A stretch of 64,000 nt of DNA from Oleispirillum sp963678075 (GCA_963678075.2 CAXXPK010000007.1:248001-312000), one strand, 5' to 3'; shown: positions 1-9,538, counted from the stretch's first letter. Made by a program: numbers and translations. The notes: generated by a model from the letters alone, not told the origin.

Positions 1-209
1 TCGATGATGCTGGCGTGACCGGCGACCGCCTCATCCATGGAATTGTCCAGAACCTCGGCCACCAAATGATGCATGGCGCGGTCATCGGTGCCGCCGATGT
101 ACATGCCGGGACGGCGACGCACCGGCTCCAACCCCTCCAGGACCTCGATGTCCTTGGCGGTGTAGGACTCGGTCTTCGCGGGTGTCAGGTCTTGGAACAG
201 ATCGGTCAT
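1..209 (-). CDS. parE: DNA topoisomerase IV subunit B, N-terminal part (cut by window edge)
   Basis: ParE is the ATPase subunit of topoisomerase IV, which unlinks daughter chromosomes. Only the first 69 codons are in the window, read on the minus strand from the ATG at 207-209. They begin MTDLFQDLTP and contain RRRPGMYIGG and VLDNSMDEAVAGH, the start of the GHKL (Bergerat) ATP-binding fold shared by ParE and GyrB. The gene runs off the left edge, so the rest of the ATPase, transducer and TOPRIM domains cannot be seen. GyrB shares these motifs. The short lead before the motif and the absence of a GyrB-like N-terminus favour ParE. Confidence 0.88.
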   Translation of the reverse strand, partial: MTDLFQDLTPAKTESYTAKDIEVLEGLEPVRRRPGMYIGGTDDRAMHHLVAEVLDNSMDEAVAGHASII

Positions 210-247
210 GGAATCGGACGGCCCTGGCTACGAAAAAACAATCCATA

Positions 248-505
248 GGGGGCGCAACCGCCCCCAACCCACAACAACATGGGGCTGGGCCGTACTCTAG
301 CCGGGAAGGATGAACAAAGCAATAAAACCCATGGGCTCCGCCCATACCCGCAAGGGGGCTCGGCCCCCTTGACCCGATTCCTTTTTTCGCCGCGTTAGCG
401 GCAATCGACCGTCACGCCGCGTGATGATCCTACCGCGCTGCGCGCAAAAACAAACGAATGGAGGTCTGGGGCCTCCAGGCCCCAGCGGGTCCGGGCAGCG
501 CCCGG
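248..505. repeat. Cluster of GC-rich hairpins in the parE-ridA spacer
   Basis: The 304-base spacer 210-513 has no credible gene. It holds at least five inverted repeats. These are at 248-265 (7-bp arms, loop CAAC), 331-345 (ATGGGC/GCCCAT), 351-371 (CAAGGGGGC/GCCCCCTTG, loop TCG), 466-485 (CTGGGGCCT/AGGCCCCAG) and 491-505 (CCGGGC/GCCCGG). The last two lie directly after the ridA stop codon and could terminate that transcript. Serial GC-rich palindromes of this kind are, from memory, common intergenic elements in Rhodospirillaceae. The parE promoter should also lie here. Confidence 0.6.
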
Positions 506-513
506 CCTGGTTT

Positions 514-960
514 TTATCCCTTCAGCTTCGCCACCGCGGCGATTTCCACCGGCGCGTTACGCGGCAGCACGGCGACGCCGACGGCATTGCGGGTATGACG
601 GCCGGCATCGCCGAAAACCCGCACCAACAAATCGAACGCGCCGTTGGCGACCAGCGGCTGATCGAAGAAGTCCGGCATCGACGCGACAAAAACATCCAGG
701 CGAACGATTCGCTCGATGCGATCGAGGTCGCCACCGCAGGCCTCGGCCAGTTTGGCGATCACCTGCAAGGCGGCCAGACGCGCCGCATCCGCCCCCGCCG
801 CGACATCCAAATCCGCCCCCAGGCGCCCGGTGCAAGCCAAACCGGCGTCGGTCATCGGCAAATGCCCCGACAGATAGACCCAGCCATCGACCACCTGAAA
901 CGGCACGTAATTGGCGACCGGCGCGGCGGACGCGGGCAGAACGATACCCAGGGACGCCAT
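514..960 (-). CDS. RidA family protein (enamine/imine deaminase-like)
   Basis: RidA (YjgF/YER057c/UK114) proteins form trimers and many hydrolyse reactive enamines and imines released by PLP enzymes such as threonine dehydratase. This 148-residue protein begins MASLGIVLP and has the family's N-terminal substrate wall (VVDGWVYLSGHLP). Near its end is HTRNAVGVAVLPRNAPVEI, which holds the arginine expected in active RidA members and the conserved VEI. The length fits a RidA subgroup slightly longer than E. coli RidA. It is transcribed divergently from serA with 129 bases between them. The substrate is not predictable from the sequence. The long open frame that continues upstream on this strand is an artefact antisense to serA. 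Confidence 0.85.
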   Translation of the reverse strand: MASLGIVLPASAAPVANYVPFQVVDGWVYLSGHLPMTDAGLACTGRLGADLDVAAGADAARLAALQVIAKLAEACGGDLDRIERIVRLDVFVASMPDFFDQPLVANGAFDLLVRVFGDAGRHTRNAVGVAVLPRNAPVEIAAVAKLKG

Positions 961-1089
961 GCGGGACTTCCTTTGGTCGGGGCGGCCCCGCGCAAAACGC
1001 GATTGGCGGGACGCCGGGGTTGGACCTATTGTTTGCGAGCCCCCCTTCATGGGGCGTTGGTTCGCAAAGATTAGTGTCGGAGACCCCCA

Positions 1090-2325
1090 GTGAGCAAGCT
1101 CTCCCTGCCCAAGGACAAGATCAAGGTCGTGCTGCTGGAAGGCATCCACGACAACGCGGTGCACGCGCTCAACGTCGCCGGATACACCAACATCGACCGC
1201 CATCCCGGCGCCCTCGACGGGATCGACCTGCGCGAGGCGATCGCCGAAGCCCATATCGTCGGCATTCGCTCCCGCACCCGGCTGACCGCCGCGGTGGTCG
1301 CCGCCGCGCCGAAGCTGATGGCGGTGGGATGTTTTTGCATCGGCACCAATCAGGTGGCCCTGTCTGCCGCCAAGATGGCGGGAATCCCGGTGTTCAACGC
1401 CCCCTATTCCAACACCCGCTCGGTGGCGGAATTGGTCTTGGGCGAGATGATCATGCTCTACCGTGGCGTGCCGGAGAAATCCGCCGCCGCCCACTGCGGC
1501 GGCTGGCTGAAATCCGCCAAGGGCTGTCACGAGGTGCGCGGCAAGAAACTGGGCATCGTCGGCTACGGACACATCGGTTCGCAGCTTTCCATCCTGGCCG
1601 AGGCCCTGGGGATGGAGGTGCAGTACTTCGACATCGTCAACAAACTGACGTTGGGCAATGCAAAGGCGTGCCCCAGCCTGGAACAGCTGTTGCGAACCGC
1701 GGACGTGGTGACCCTGCACGTCCCCGCGACACCGCAAACCAAGGGCATGATCGGCGCGTCGGAAATCGGCCAGATGAAGGCCGGCGCGATCCTGGTCAAT
1801 GCCTCGCGCGGCAACGTGGTGGATATCGACGCCCTGGCCGCCGCACTGAAGGACGGACGGCTGTTCGGCGCCGGCATCGACGTCTTTCCGACGGAACCCG
1901 CCGACAACGACGCGGAATTCGTCTCTCCCTTGCGGGACTTCCCCAACGTCATCCTGACACCGCACATCGGCGGCTCGACGCAAGAAGCACAAGCCAACAT
2001 CGGGACCGAGGTTTCGGAAAAACTGATCACCTACTCCGACAACGGATCGACCCTGGGCGCGGTCAACTTCATGGAAGTCGCCCTGCCGCTGCAGGGCAGC
2101 ACCACCCGCTTCATGCACATCCACCGCAACGTGCCGGGGGTGATTTCGCGGATCAACGACATCTTCTCGGGCAAGGGGATCAACATCTCCGGTCAATACC
2201 TGCGTACCGACGGCGAGATCGGCTATGTCGTGGTCGATGTCGATTCCGACATCCAGCCGGGCATGGGATTCCGCCGCCAGTTGGAAGCGATCGACGGCAC
2301 CATCCGCGTCCGCTTCCTGGTCTGA
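1090..2325 (+). CDS. serA: D-3-phosphoglycerate dehydrogenase
   Basis: SerA oxidises 3-phosphoglycerate to 3-phosphohydroxypyruvate with NAD+, the first step of serine synthesis in the cytoplasm. The 411 residues match the E. coli-type enzyme in length and layout. There is a substrate domain, then a Rossmann fold with GYGHIG near residue 158. The catalytic arginine lies in NASRGNVVD and the catalytic histidine in TPHIGGSTQEAQ. A C-terminal ACT domain (HRNVPGVISRINDIFSGKGIN) normally binds serine for feedback inhibition. The start is the ATG-like GTG at 1090, preceded by GGAGACCCCC. The frame is intact and no partner genes of serine synthesis adjoin it. Confidence 0.95.
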   Translation: MSKLSLPKDKIKVVLLEGIHDNAVHALNVAGYTNIDRHPGALDGIDLREAIAEAHIVGIRSRTRLTAAVVAAAPKLMAVGCFCIGTNQVALSAAKMAGIPVFNAPYSNTRSVAELVLGEMIMLYRGVPEKSAAAHCGGWLKSAKGCHEVRGKKLGIVGYGHIGSQLSILAEALGMEVQYFDIVNKLTLGNAKACPSLEQLLRTADVVTLHVPATPQTKGMIGASEIGQMKAGAILVNASRGNVVDIDALAAALKDGRLFGAGIDVFPTEPADNDAEFVSPLRDFPNVILTPHIGGSTQEAQANIGTEVSEKLITYSDNGSTLGAVNFMEVALPLQGSTTRFMHIHRNVPGVISRINDIFSGKGINISGQYLRTDGEIGYVVVDVDSDIQPGMGFRRQLEAIDGTIRVRFLV

Positions 2326-2394
2326 GCTCCTTATCACACGCGGCGACACAAGCCCCACGCGCCCCCCTCCGCCCTTTCATGCTCGGTTGACGCA

Positions 2395-2417
2395 GTTACG
2401 TTATACCGTTATTTAAC
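2395..2417 (+). promoter_or_regulatory. GTTAY-repeat AT-rich element upstream of the TonB receptor
   Basis: Between serA and the TonB receptor is an AT-rich stretch with three closely spaced GTTAC/GTTAT/GTTAT units that ends in TTAAC. The flanks are GC-rich. Metal-uptake receptors are usually controlled by Fur- or Zur-type repressors that bind AT-rich repeats, so this is a plausible operator or promoter. The match to any consensus is by eye and weak. No cobalamin riboswitch motif was seen here. Confidence 0.25.
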
Positions 2418-2485
2418 CCTTTTTTCAGGGCGTGCGGAAGACTCGCGCGGACCTCTCTCTCATTCCCTTCGAAAGGATTCCCACA

Positions 2486-4504
2486 GTGACACGAAGGAAC
2501 GACATTCCCGTTTACGCCGTTCTTGGCGCGCGCCCCAGAGCTCGCCTGAAAGAAACCGCCTCGACCCTGGCCCTGGCCTGCGCTGTTCTGACATCTTACC
2601 CCGCATTGGCCGATGAGGCTACACGACTGGACCCCCTCGTCACCACCGCGACGAAAACCGCAACCAAACTCAGTGATATTCCGGCCTCGGTCACCGTCAT
2701 CACGGCGGAAGAAATCGAGGCACAGGGCAGCGCCAGCATCGCGCAAATCATCCGCCGCACACCTGGCGTCTTCCTGCATTCCAGCGGTGGTGTCGGTTCC
2801 TCCAGCGTCATACAGATTCGCGGCATGGAAGAAGAACATACTCTGGTGATGATCGACGGCGTACGCATGAACGACCCGGCCGATTCCAACGGGCGCGGCG
2901 GATTCAACTTCGAAAACATCATTCCGCACAACATCGAACGTATCGAAATCGTGCGCGGCCCGATGGCATCGCTGTACGGGTCCAACGCTTCGGGCGGGGT
3001 GATCAACATCATCACCAAGAAGGCCGCGCAAGAGGGGTGCCACGGCGCGGTCAAGGCCGAATACGGTTCCCATGCGACGCGGCGGCTCGACGGCAACATC
3101 AGCTACGGCGGCAAGATCGACGACATGCCGTTCACCCTTGCCTACGCACACAGCGAATATATCGCCAACGGGCCGAACATCTCCGACGAGGATCGGAGGT
3201 TCTACCGCACGGAGATCCGCCCCAACTAAAGCGACCGACGCTCCATCTATGACAATAGCCTTGATTTCAGGCTGTCGCCGACGCAGGACCTCGACGGTCG
3301 AATGTTCCTGTCGGTCAGCGACATGAGCTCCGACCTCGACAATGCCGGGCTCGACGCCGACCGCAACAAGGATACGCGAACCTACAACTACGGCACGGTG
3401 TGGGACATGCGCCTGCTGGACGGGCGCCTGGAGAACAAGGACTCCGTTTCCGGCATGAACACATCGAAACGGCTGATCTATTACAACCAAAACCCGCGCG
3501 AGGCCTACGCCTATCGCGGCGACTTCCTGCAATTCGAACACCTATCGACCTACCACCTGAACAACGACCACGCGTTGACCGGCGGCGTCTCCTATGACCG
3601 TTCGCGCGCCGAACGCACGGCAAACCAGCGGCAGACCATCGACCGAACGATGAGCCACGGCAACGGCACGCTGCAACTGCAAAGCACGTTCTTCGACGAC
3701 CTGAAGGTCACCACCGGACTCTCCTATGAATCGTATGGCGCGAACAGCCTCACCTATCGCATCGGCGCCGCCTACAACATCAAGGAAACCGGTACCACCC
3801 TGCGCGCCGGGGCCGGCACCGGCTATCGCGCGCCATCGGTGTTCCAGCTTTACACCCACGTCAATCCGGGCGAGTTGAAGCCCGAAGAAACCACGATGCT
3901 CGAGGCCGGATTCGACCAATGGATTCTCGGCAACCGCGTCAAGCTGTCGGCGACCGGATTCCAGAACAAGGTCACCAACCAGATCGCATACAGCAGTCTC
4001 GCTTCCGTCTGCACCACCGACCCGTCCGGCAAGTGCTATGTCAACAACGATGAAATGACCAGCAAGGGGATCGAAACGAACCTCAGCGCCATGGTCTATG
4101 AAGGCAAGACCGACAGCCTGGACATGCATCTCGGTTACACCTACACCGTGTCCCAATTCTCGGACAAGACCTACAAGAACCATTCCTCCGACAAAGCCCC
4201 TCCGCATGTCGTGAACATCAGCGCGATCTACGGGTTCGACAGCGGCAAGGGCAGTCTGCGCGCCGACGCCGTGATCAAAAGCCGCGGGTGGGAGCAATAC
4301 CATAAGGGCGGCCGCGTTTCCGGCTACGACCCCTCCTATGACGGCGACGGCTGGTTCCTGAACCTCGGCGCGCAGTACGAGATTTATGACGGCGTGACCG
4401 CCTACGCCCGCATCGAGAACGTCTTCGATTCCGAATACTACACGTCTTCGGGATACACCGACGCGCCGTTTGGGGTTTACGGGGGCCTCGGCTACAAGTT
4501 CTGA
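2486..4504 (+). pseudogene. TonB-dependent outer-membrane receptor, interrupted by an in-frame TAA
   Basis: This is a BtuB/CirA-type receptor that would import a metal chelate or cofactor through the outer membrane using TonB energy. The GTG at 2486 follows GAAAGG and gives a signal peptide ending SYPALA. Next come a TonB-box-like stretch, the plug domain (DIPASVTVITAEEIEAQG, then MIDGVRMND and RGPMASLYGSNASGGVINI) and a beta-barrel that ends GVYGGLGYKF with the usual terminal phenylalanine. A TAA at 3227-3229 lies in the same frame as everything after it. Reading resumes at once with SDRRSIYDNSLDFRL, so a single substitution (probably a Tyr codon) split a gene of about 672 codons. The plug survives upstream but the barrel is cut off. 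The ligand is unknown. Confidence 0.85.
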
Positions 4505-4914
4505 TCGCGGCCCGGTGAAAACCGGTCGGCTCTTTGACTGACTTTCCAAATTTAAACCGCCCGGCACCCGCGCAGTTTTCCTTTTCCGCGCGGCAAGATC
4601 ACCGGTTGATTCTCCGCGAGAACCACCAACATGAAGTATCTGAAAAATTCAGAAAGGGAAGGTGCGGGCCGCGCTCGCTTCATGGCGTTCAGCGACCTCG
4701 GAGCGAAGAAGGTCCCCGCCCCCTCTTCCACGACCAAACGGATCGGGCAAAGACGCTGATCACCACGGGATGACGCCAGAAAGGAAAATATCGCCTCCAA
4801 AAAAATTGGGCCATCCATCGCCGTGCTCGATGGAAGCGATCGATATTTGCGGCCAGATCGATGCGATCATCTCCCGGATATTATCCAAGCAAAACACACG
4901 AATGGAGCGCTGCG
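4505..4914. other. Spacer with no clear gene
   Basis: These 410 bases separate the broken receptor from the broken peroxiredoxin. Several overlapping short frames exist on both strands but none shows a recognisable family. The only one with a tolerable start is listed separately at 4631-4759. The right part (4860-4914) should hold the peroxiredoxin promoter and its GGAG ribosome site. Confidence 0.4.
4631..4759 (+). CDS. Possible 42-residue small protein, unrecognised
   Basis: An ATG frame begins MKYLKNSEREGAGRARFM and ends KRIGQRR. It is basic, has no membrane segment or cysteine motif, and lacks a strong ribosome site. It could be a small gene, the remnant of a decayed one, or chance. It is recorded only because the surrounding 410 bases hold nothing better. 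Confidence 0.15.
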   Translation: MKYLKNSEREGAGRARFMAFSDLGAKKVPAPSSTTKRIGQRR

Positions 4915-5562
4915 ATGACCGAAGAAACCCACGCCATGTCCTTTCCCCGCCTCAACGAACCCGCCCCGGATTTCGTCGCGGAGACCACCCATGGCGTCAA
5001 GAAGCTCGGTGACTATCTGGGGCAGTGGCTGATCCTGTTCTCTCACCCGGCGGATTTCACACCAGTCTGCACCACCGAATTCATCGCATTTGCCAAACTG
5101 CAGGGCGAATTCGCCAAACGCGATTGCCAGCTTCTCGGGCTGTCCATCGACTCGACGTTCTCCCACATCGCCTGGATTCGCAACATCAAGGAGAAGTTCG
5201 GCGCCGATGTCGGCTTCCCGATTATCGCCGACCTGTCGATGGCGGTGGCCCGCGCCTACGGTATGGTGCAGCCTGGCGTCTCCACGACTTCGGCGGTCTG
5301 CGCCACCTTCCTGATCGACCCCAACGGCGTGCTGCGAGCGATGATGTACTATCCGATGACCACCGGGCGTCAGATCGCGGAATTTCTGCGCATTCTGGAC
5401 GCGTTGCAAACCACCGACAAGCACGGCACGCCGACACCGGAAAGCTAGCACCCCGGAGACAAGGTGATCGTGCCGCCTCCAAAGACCCCCATGGACGCGG
5501 AAGAACGCAGCAAGGAAGGCTACGAATACATCGACTGGTACTTCTGCAAGAAGACCGTATGA
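4915..5562 (+). pseudogene. Prx6-like peroxiredoxin, interrupted by an in-frame TAG
   Basis: Peroxiredoxins of this class reduce hydrogen peroxide and alkyl hydroperoxides in the cytoplasm. The ATG at 4915 follows GGAG. The peroxidatic cysteine is C52 in HPADFTPVCTTE. The reading frame meets TAG at 5446-5448, then continues without a shift as HPGDKVIVPPPKTPMDAEER and ends EYIDWYFCKKTV at 5562. In relatives the residue before this block is usually tryptophan (TPxNW-PGDKV), so TGG probably became TAG. The 177-residue product would lose the C-terminal arm and its last cysteine, which supports dimer contact and resolution in this group. It may still fold, so residual activity cannot be excluded. 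Confidence 0.85.
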
Positions 5563-5565
5563 TCC

Positions 5566-5597
5566 AAAAAAAACCGGCCGGTTCCTCACGGAACCGG
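5566..5597 (-). terminator. Rho-independent terminator of nrdJ
   Basis: Read on the minus strand, an 8-bp perfect stem (CCGGTTCC/GGAACCGG, 4-base loop, 5578-5597) is followed by a short GC stretch and eight T residues (5573-5566). It lies 27 bases after the nrdJ stop codon. Confidence 0.8.
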
Positions 5598-5623
5598 ACG
5601 GCACTCTACTCCCCCCAGAAACC

Positions 5624-8600
5624 TTACGAGCAACCGGTGGTGGAACCGCAGGTATCGCACTTCAGGCAGGTGCCGTTGCGGACCAGGGTGAAGTTGCCGC
5701 ATTCGGGGCAACTATCACCCTCGTAACCCTTCATCCGCGCCTGCTGAATACGGACCATCCGGGTGGACGAAGCCGAAGCCGAGGCGGTGGTCGCCGTGCC
5801 GCCGGTGATCGCGCCGGAGGTCACCGCGGCAGCCGAGGTCTCCATGGTCGCGACGATCGGACTATCGGTCCCGGTGGCGGCCAGAACCCCGCCGTCGAAC
5901 ACCCGGAAATTGCCGCGCACGTACCCGGACGAGGCATAGGCCTCCACCACCTTTTCGGCGGCCTTTTCCAGTTCCGCCTGGACCTCGCCCTTACCCAAAC
6001 TGTCATGACGCAGATCGTCGGGCTGAACGTGGGCCAAGTCGTTGCGCCCCAGGTAGGAAATCGCCAACTCGCGGAACAGATAGTCGAGGATCGAGGTCGC
6101 CATCTTGATCGCATCGTTGCCTTCCACCATCCCCGAGGGCTCGAAGCGGGTGAAGGTATAGGCCTCGACGAACTCTTCCAGCGGCACGCCATACTGCAAG
6201 CCGATCGAGACCGCGATCGCGAAGTTGTTCATCAGGCTGCGGAAGGCGGCGCCTTCCTTGTGCATGTCGATGAAAATCTCGCCCAACTGGCCGTCGTCGT
6301 ACTCGCCGGTGCGCAGATACACCTTGTGCCCACCGACCACCGCCTTCTGGGTATAGCCCTTGCGCCGGGTCGGCAAAGCGGAACGGGTCGGATCGGCGGC
6401 GACGATCCGCTCGACGACGCGCTCGGCGACCACCGTGGCCTGCTTGGCCGCCGGTTCGTCGGCCAAGTCGTCCACCAAGTCATCACCGAACGAAGCGGAC
6501 AGCGGCTGGCAGAGCTTGGACCCATCGCGGTAAAGAGCGTTGGCCTTCAACCCCAGCATCCAGCTGTTGAGGTAAGCGGTGGTGCAATCCTCGACGGAGG
6601 CCGAATTCGGCATGTTGATGGTCTTCGAGATCGCGCCAGAGATGAACGGCTGCGCCGCCGCCATCATCTGGATATGGGCATCCGCCGACAAATAACGGGT
6701 GCCGGTGCGACCGCACGGGCTGGCGCAATCGAACACCGACAGATGCTCGTCCTTCAGGCCGGGCGCGCCTTCCAGCGTGCCGGCGCCGCAGATGAAGGTG
6801 TTCGCGGCATCGATTTCCTGGGCGGAAAAGCCCAGGGCCTCCAGCATGTTGAACGACAGGTCGTTGACCTGCGCGTCCGAGAAGCCCAGCGTTTCGCGGG
6901 CAAAGTCCATGCCCAGGGTATAGGCGTTGAAGGCGTACTTGACGTCGAAGCAATTGCCGAGGTTTTCCTCCAACTGCATCAGGGCGACGTCGGTAAAGCC
7001 CTTCGCCTTCAGGGTCTCGTGGTTGATCGCGGGCGCCCCCCGCAGGGTGCCGTAGCCCAAGGCGAAACGCATCATCGCCTCGGTTTCGGTCTCGGAATAC
7101 CCCAGGCTTGCCAGGGCCTCCGGCACCAACCGATTGATGATCTTGAAATAACCGCCGCCCACCAGCTTCTTGTACTTCACCAGGGCGAAGTCGGGCTCGA
7201 TGCCGGTGGTATCGCAATCCATCACCAGACCGATGGTGCCGGTCGGCGCGATCACCGAGACCTGCGCATTACGGAACCCGGCCTTTTCACCCAAAGCCAG
7301 CGCCGCGTCCCAAACCTGGCGCGCCGCCATCACGATGTCGGCCTGCGGAGAGTTGGCGGCGTCCATCGGCACCGGCATCACGTTCAGACCCTCATAGCCA
7401 TGGGTCTCGCCATGAGCGGCGCGGCGATGGTTGCGAACGACGCGCAGCATATCGCCGGCATTCTTGGCATAACCGGGGAAGGCCCCCATTTCCTCGGCCA
7501 TTTCGGCCGAGGTGCGATACGCCTCGCCGGTCATCAGGGCGGTGATCGCGGCGGCCAGGGAACGGCCCGCGTCGCTGTCGTACGACAAACCCGACGACAT
7601 CAACAGACCGCCGATGTTGGCGTAACCCAGGCCCAAGGTACGGAACTCGAAGGAGCGCTTGGCAATTTCCTTGGACGGGAACTGCGCCATCAGCACCGAG
7701 ATTTCCAGGGTCGCCGTCCACAGCCGCACCGCATAGGCGAAGCCCTCGACGTCGAAACTGCCGTCCGCCTGACGGAAGGTCATCAGGTTCAGGGACGCCA
7801 GATTGCACGCGGTGTCGTCCAGGAACATGTATTCCGAACACGGGTTGGACGCATTGATCCGCCCCGACTGCGGACAGGTGTGCCAAGCATTAATGGTGGT
7901 GTCGAACTGCAAACCAGGGTCGGCGCAGGCCCAAGCGGCATAGCCGATCTGCGACCACAGATCGCGGGCCTTGATCGACCGCACGGGCTTGCCATCGGTG
8001 CGGCTGATCAGATTCCAGTCGCCATCCTGGGCGACCGCCTTCAGGAAGTCGTCGGTGACGCGCACCGTGTTGTTGGAATTCTGACCGGACGCGCTGGCAT
8101 AGGCCTCATTGTCGAAATCGGTGTCATAGACCGGAACCTCGATCTCGGTGAACCCCTGCTTCGCGAACTGGATCGACCGCTGGATGAAGTTTTCCGGAAC
8201 CGCGACCCGACGCGCCGCCAGGATCGCCTTCTTCAGGGCGGCATTCTTGCGCGGGTCGAAGCGCACTTCGTCATCCGCCACGGCAAGCGCGCCATCCCAT
8301 TCAAAGGTCGCCCTCATCACCGCGTTCAGGTGGGTGTTGATCAGGGTCGAGCCGGTGACCAAGCACCCGACCTTCTGTTCCTCGTGAACCTTCCAGTTGA
8401 TGAAGTTCTCGATATTCGGATGGTCGATGTTGACGATCACCATCTTGGCGGCGCGGCGCGTCGTGCCGCCGGACTTGATCGCGCCTGCGGCACGATCGCC
8501 GATTTTCAGGAAGCTCATCATGCCCGACGAACGCCCGCCGCCCGAAAGCTTTTCCCCTTCGCCACGCAGGGACGAGAAATTGGTGCCGGTTCCCGAGCCG

Positions 8601-9262
8601 TACTTGAACAGCCGCGCCTCGCGCATCCACAGATTCATGATGCCGCCGTCGTTGACCAGATCGTCGGACACCGACTGAATGAAGCAGGCGTGCGGCTGCG
8701 GATGTTCATAGGCGGAATTGGAACGAACCAGCTTGCCGGTCTTGAAATCGACATAGAAATGGCCCTGCGACGGACCGTCGATGCCATAGGCCCAGTGCAT
8801 GCCGGTATTGAACCACTGCGGCGAATTCGGCGCGGACATCTGCTTGCACAGCATATAGCGCATTTCGTCGAAATAGGCGCGAGCATCGGATTCGGCGTCG
8901 AAATAACCGCCCTTCCAGCCCCAATAGGCCCAGGTCCCCGCCATGCGATCGAAGACCTGCGTCGCCTTGGTTTCGGACACGGACTCGGCGCTGACCGCGA
9001 GATCGGGCTCGGACCGCCACAACCAGGACGGAACCTCCGGCTCCTCGACGCGTTTCAACGCCACCGGCACCCCGGCCTTGCGGAAATACTTCTGCGCCAG
9101 GATGTCGCAGGCGACCTGCGACCAATCGCTCGGCACTTCGATATCCTGAAGGCTGAACACGATGCTGCCGTCGGGTTTGCGAATTTCGCTACTGGTGTAA
9201 CGAAACTCGATGGATGCATAGGGAGAAACGCCGTCCTTGGTGAAATGCCGTTCGATCCGCAT
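5624..9262 (-). CDS. nrdJ: Adenosylcobalamin-dependent (class II) ribonucleotide reductase
   Basis: NrdJ reduces ribonucleotides to deoxyribonucleotides using coenzyme B12 to make its thiyl radical. It therefore needs no oxygen and tolerates its presence or absence. The 1212 residues contain NPCSE (the radical-site loop), PTGTIG (phosphate binding) and a C-terminal tail with CPEC and CDTC that relays electrons from thioredoxin. The chosen start is MRIERHFTKDGV at 9262. The open frame extends further upstream, but that lead has no protein-like character. The gene stands alone between a terminator and a long regulatory spacer. It is the longest gene in the window and shows no defect, which is a useful control for base-call quality. 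Confidence 0.95.
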   Translation of the reverse strand: MRIERHFTKDGVSPYASIEFRYTSSEIRKPDGSIVFSLQDIEVPSDWSQVACDILAQKYFRKAGVPVALKRVEEPEVPSWLWRSEPDLAVSAESVSETKATQVFDRMAGTWAYWGWKGGYFDAESDARAYFDEMRYMLCKQMSAPNSPQWFNTGMHWAYGIDGPSQGHFYVDFKTGKLVRSNSAYEHPQPHACFIQSVSDDLVNDGGIMNLWMREARLFKYGSGTGTNFSSLRGEGEKLSGGGRSSGMMSFLKIGDRAAGAIKSGGTTRRAAKMVIVNIDHPNIENFINWKVHEEQKVGCLVTGSTLINTHLNAVMRATFEWDGALAVADDEVRFDPRKNAALKKAILAARRVAVPENFIQRSIQFAKQGFTEIEVPVYDTDFDNEAYASASGQNSNNTVRVTDDFLKAVAQDGDWNLISRTDGKPVRSIKARDLWSQIGYAAWACADPGLQFDTTINAWHTCPQSGRINASNPCSEYMFLDDTACNLASLNLMTFRQADGSFDVEGFAYAVRLWTATLEISVLMAQFPSKEIAKRSFEFRTLGLGYANIGGLLMSSGLSYDSDAGRSLAAAITALMTGEAYRTSAEMAEEMGAFPGYAKNAGDMLRVVRNHRRAAHGETHGYEGLNVMPVPMDAANSPQADIVMAARQVWDAALALGEKAGFRNAQVSVIAPTGTIGLVMDCDTTGIEPDFALVKYKKLVGGGYFKIINRLVPEALASLGYSETETEAMMRFALGYGTLRGAPAINHETLKAKGFTDVALMQLEENLGNCFDVKYAFNAYTLGMDFARETLGFSDAQVNDLSFNMLEALGFSAQEIDAANTFICGAGTLEGAPGLKDEHLSVFDCASPCGRTGTRYLSADAHIQMMAAAQPFISGAISKTINMPNSASVEDCTTAYLNSWMLGLKANALYRDGSKLCQPLSASFGDDLVDDLADEPAAKQATVVAERVVERIVAADPTRSALPTRRKGYTQKAVVGGHKVYLRTGEYDDGQLGEIFIDMHKEGAAFRSLMNNFAIAVSIGLQYGVPLEEFVEAYTFTRFEPSGMVEGNDAIKMATSILDYLFRELAISYLGRNDLAHVQPDDLRHDSLGKGEVQAELEKAAEKVVEAYASSGYVRGNFRVFDGGVLAATGTDSPIVATMETSAAAVTSGAITGGTATTASASASSTRMVRIQQARMKGYEGDSCPECGNFTLVRNGTCLKCDTCGSTTGCS

Positions 9263-9453
9263 GGTTTGACTTCCGTCCCTAGAGAAATTACGGGCGGCGA
9301 TCCGTTGCCGGACGCATGCCGCATGATGAAAAACCCCGAGGAAGCAAAGACGCGCGAAAATGCAGCCGCGCGATGCCTTTGTTCCCTGTTCGACCGAGCA
9401 AGGGAGCCCTGCCGCCTGGCGCCTTGGCGCGAAGGGGAGGACCCGGCGCCAGG

Positions 9454-9538
9454 ACCACATTTAGTGGTTCCCGGCGGCAAGAACACAAGGTACTGCGCCG
9501 CACGGACCCGCGCAACTCAAATTTCAACATTTGGTGTG
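9454..9538 (-). promoter_or_regulatory. Two NrdR-box-like motifs upstream of nrdJ
   Basis: The 359-base spacer 9263-9621 has no gene. On the minus strand it carries CACTAAATGTGG (within the near-palindrome ACCACTAAATGTGGT, 9454-9468) and CACCAAATGTTG (about 9525-9536). Both resemble the ACAC-AT-rich-GTGT boxes bound by NrdR, the nucleotide-sensing repressor of ribonucleotide reductase genes. Their spacing is about 70 bases, roughly twice the usual 31-33, so the assignment is tentative. The rest of the spacer should hold the nrdJ promoter. Confidence 0.35.

Noticed and set aside
2326..2485. Cobalamin riboswitch before the TonB receptor
   Set aside because: The spacer is too short and lacks the B12-box core.
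3227..5448. Recoding of stop codons as selenocysteine or pyrrolysine in the TonB receptor and peroxiredoxin
   Set aside because: The stops are TAA and TAG, not TGA, the expected residues are Tyr and Trp, and no recoding element is apparent. Nonsense mutation is simpler.
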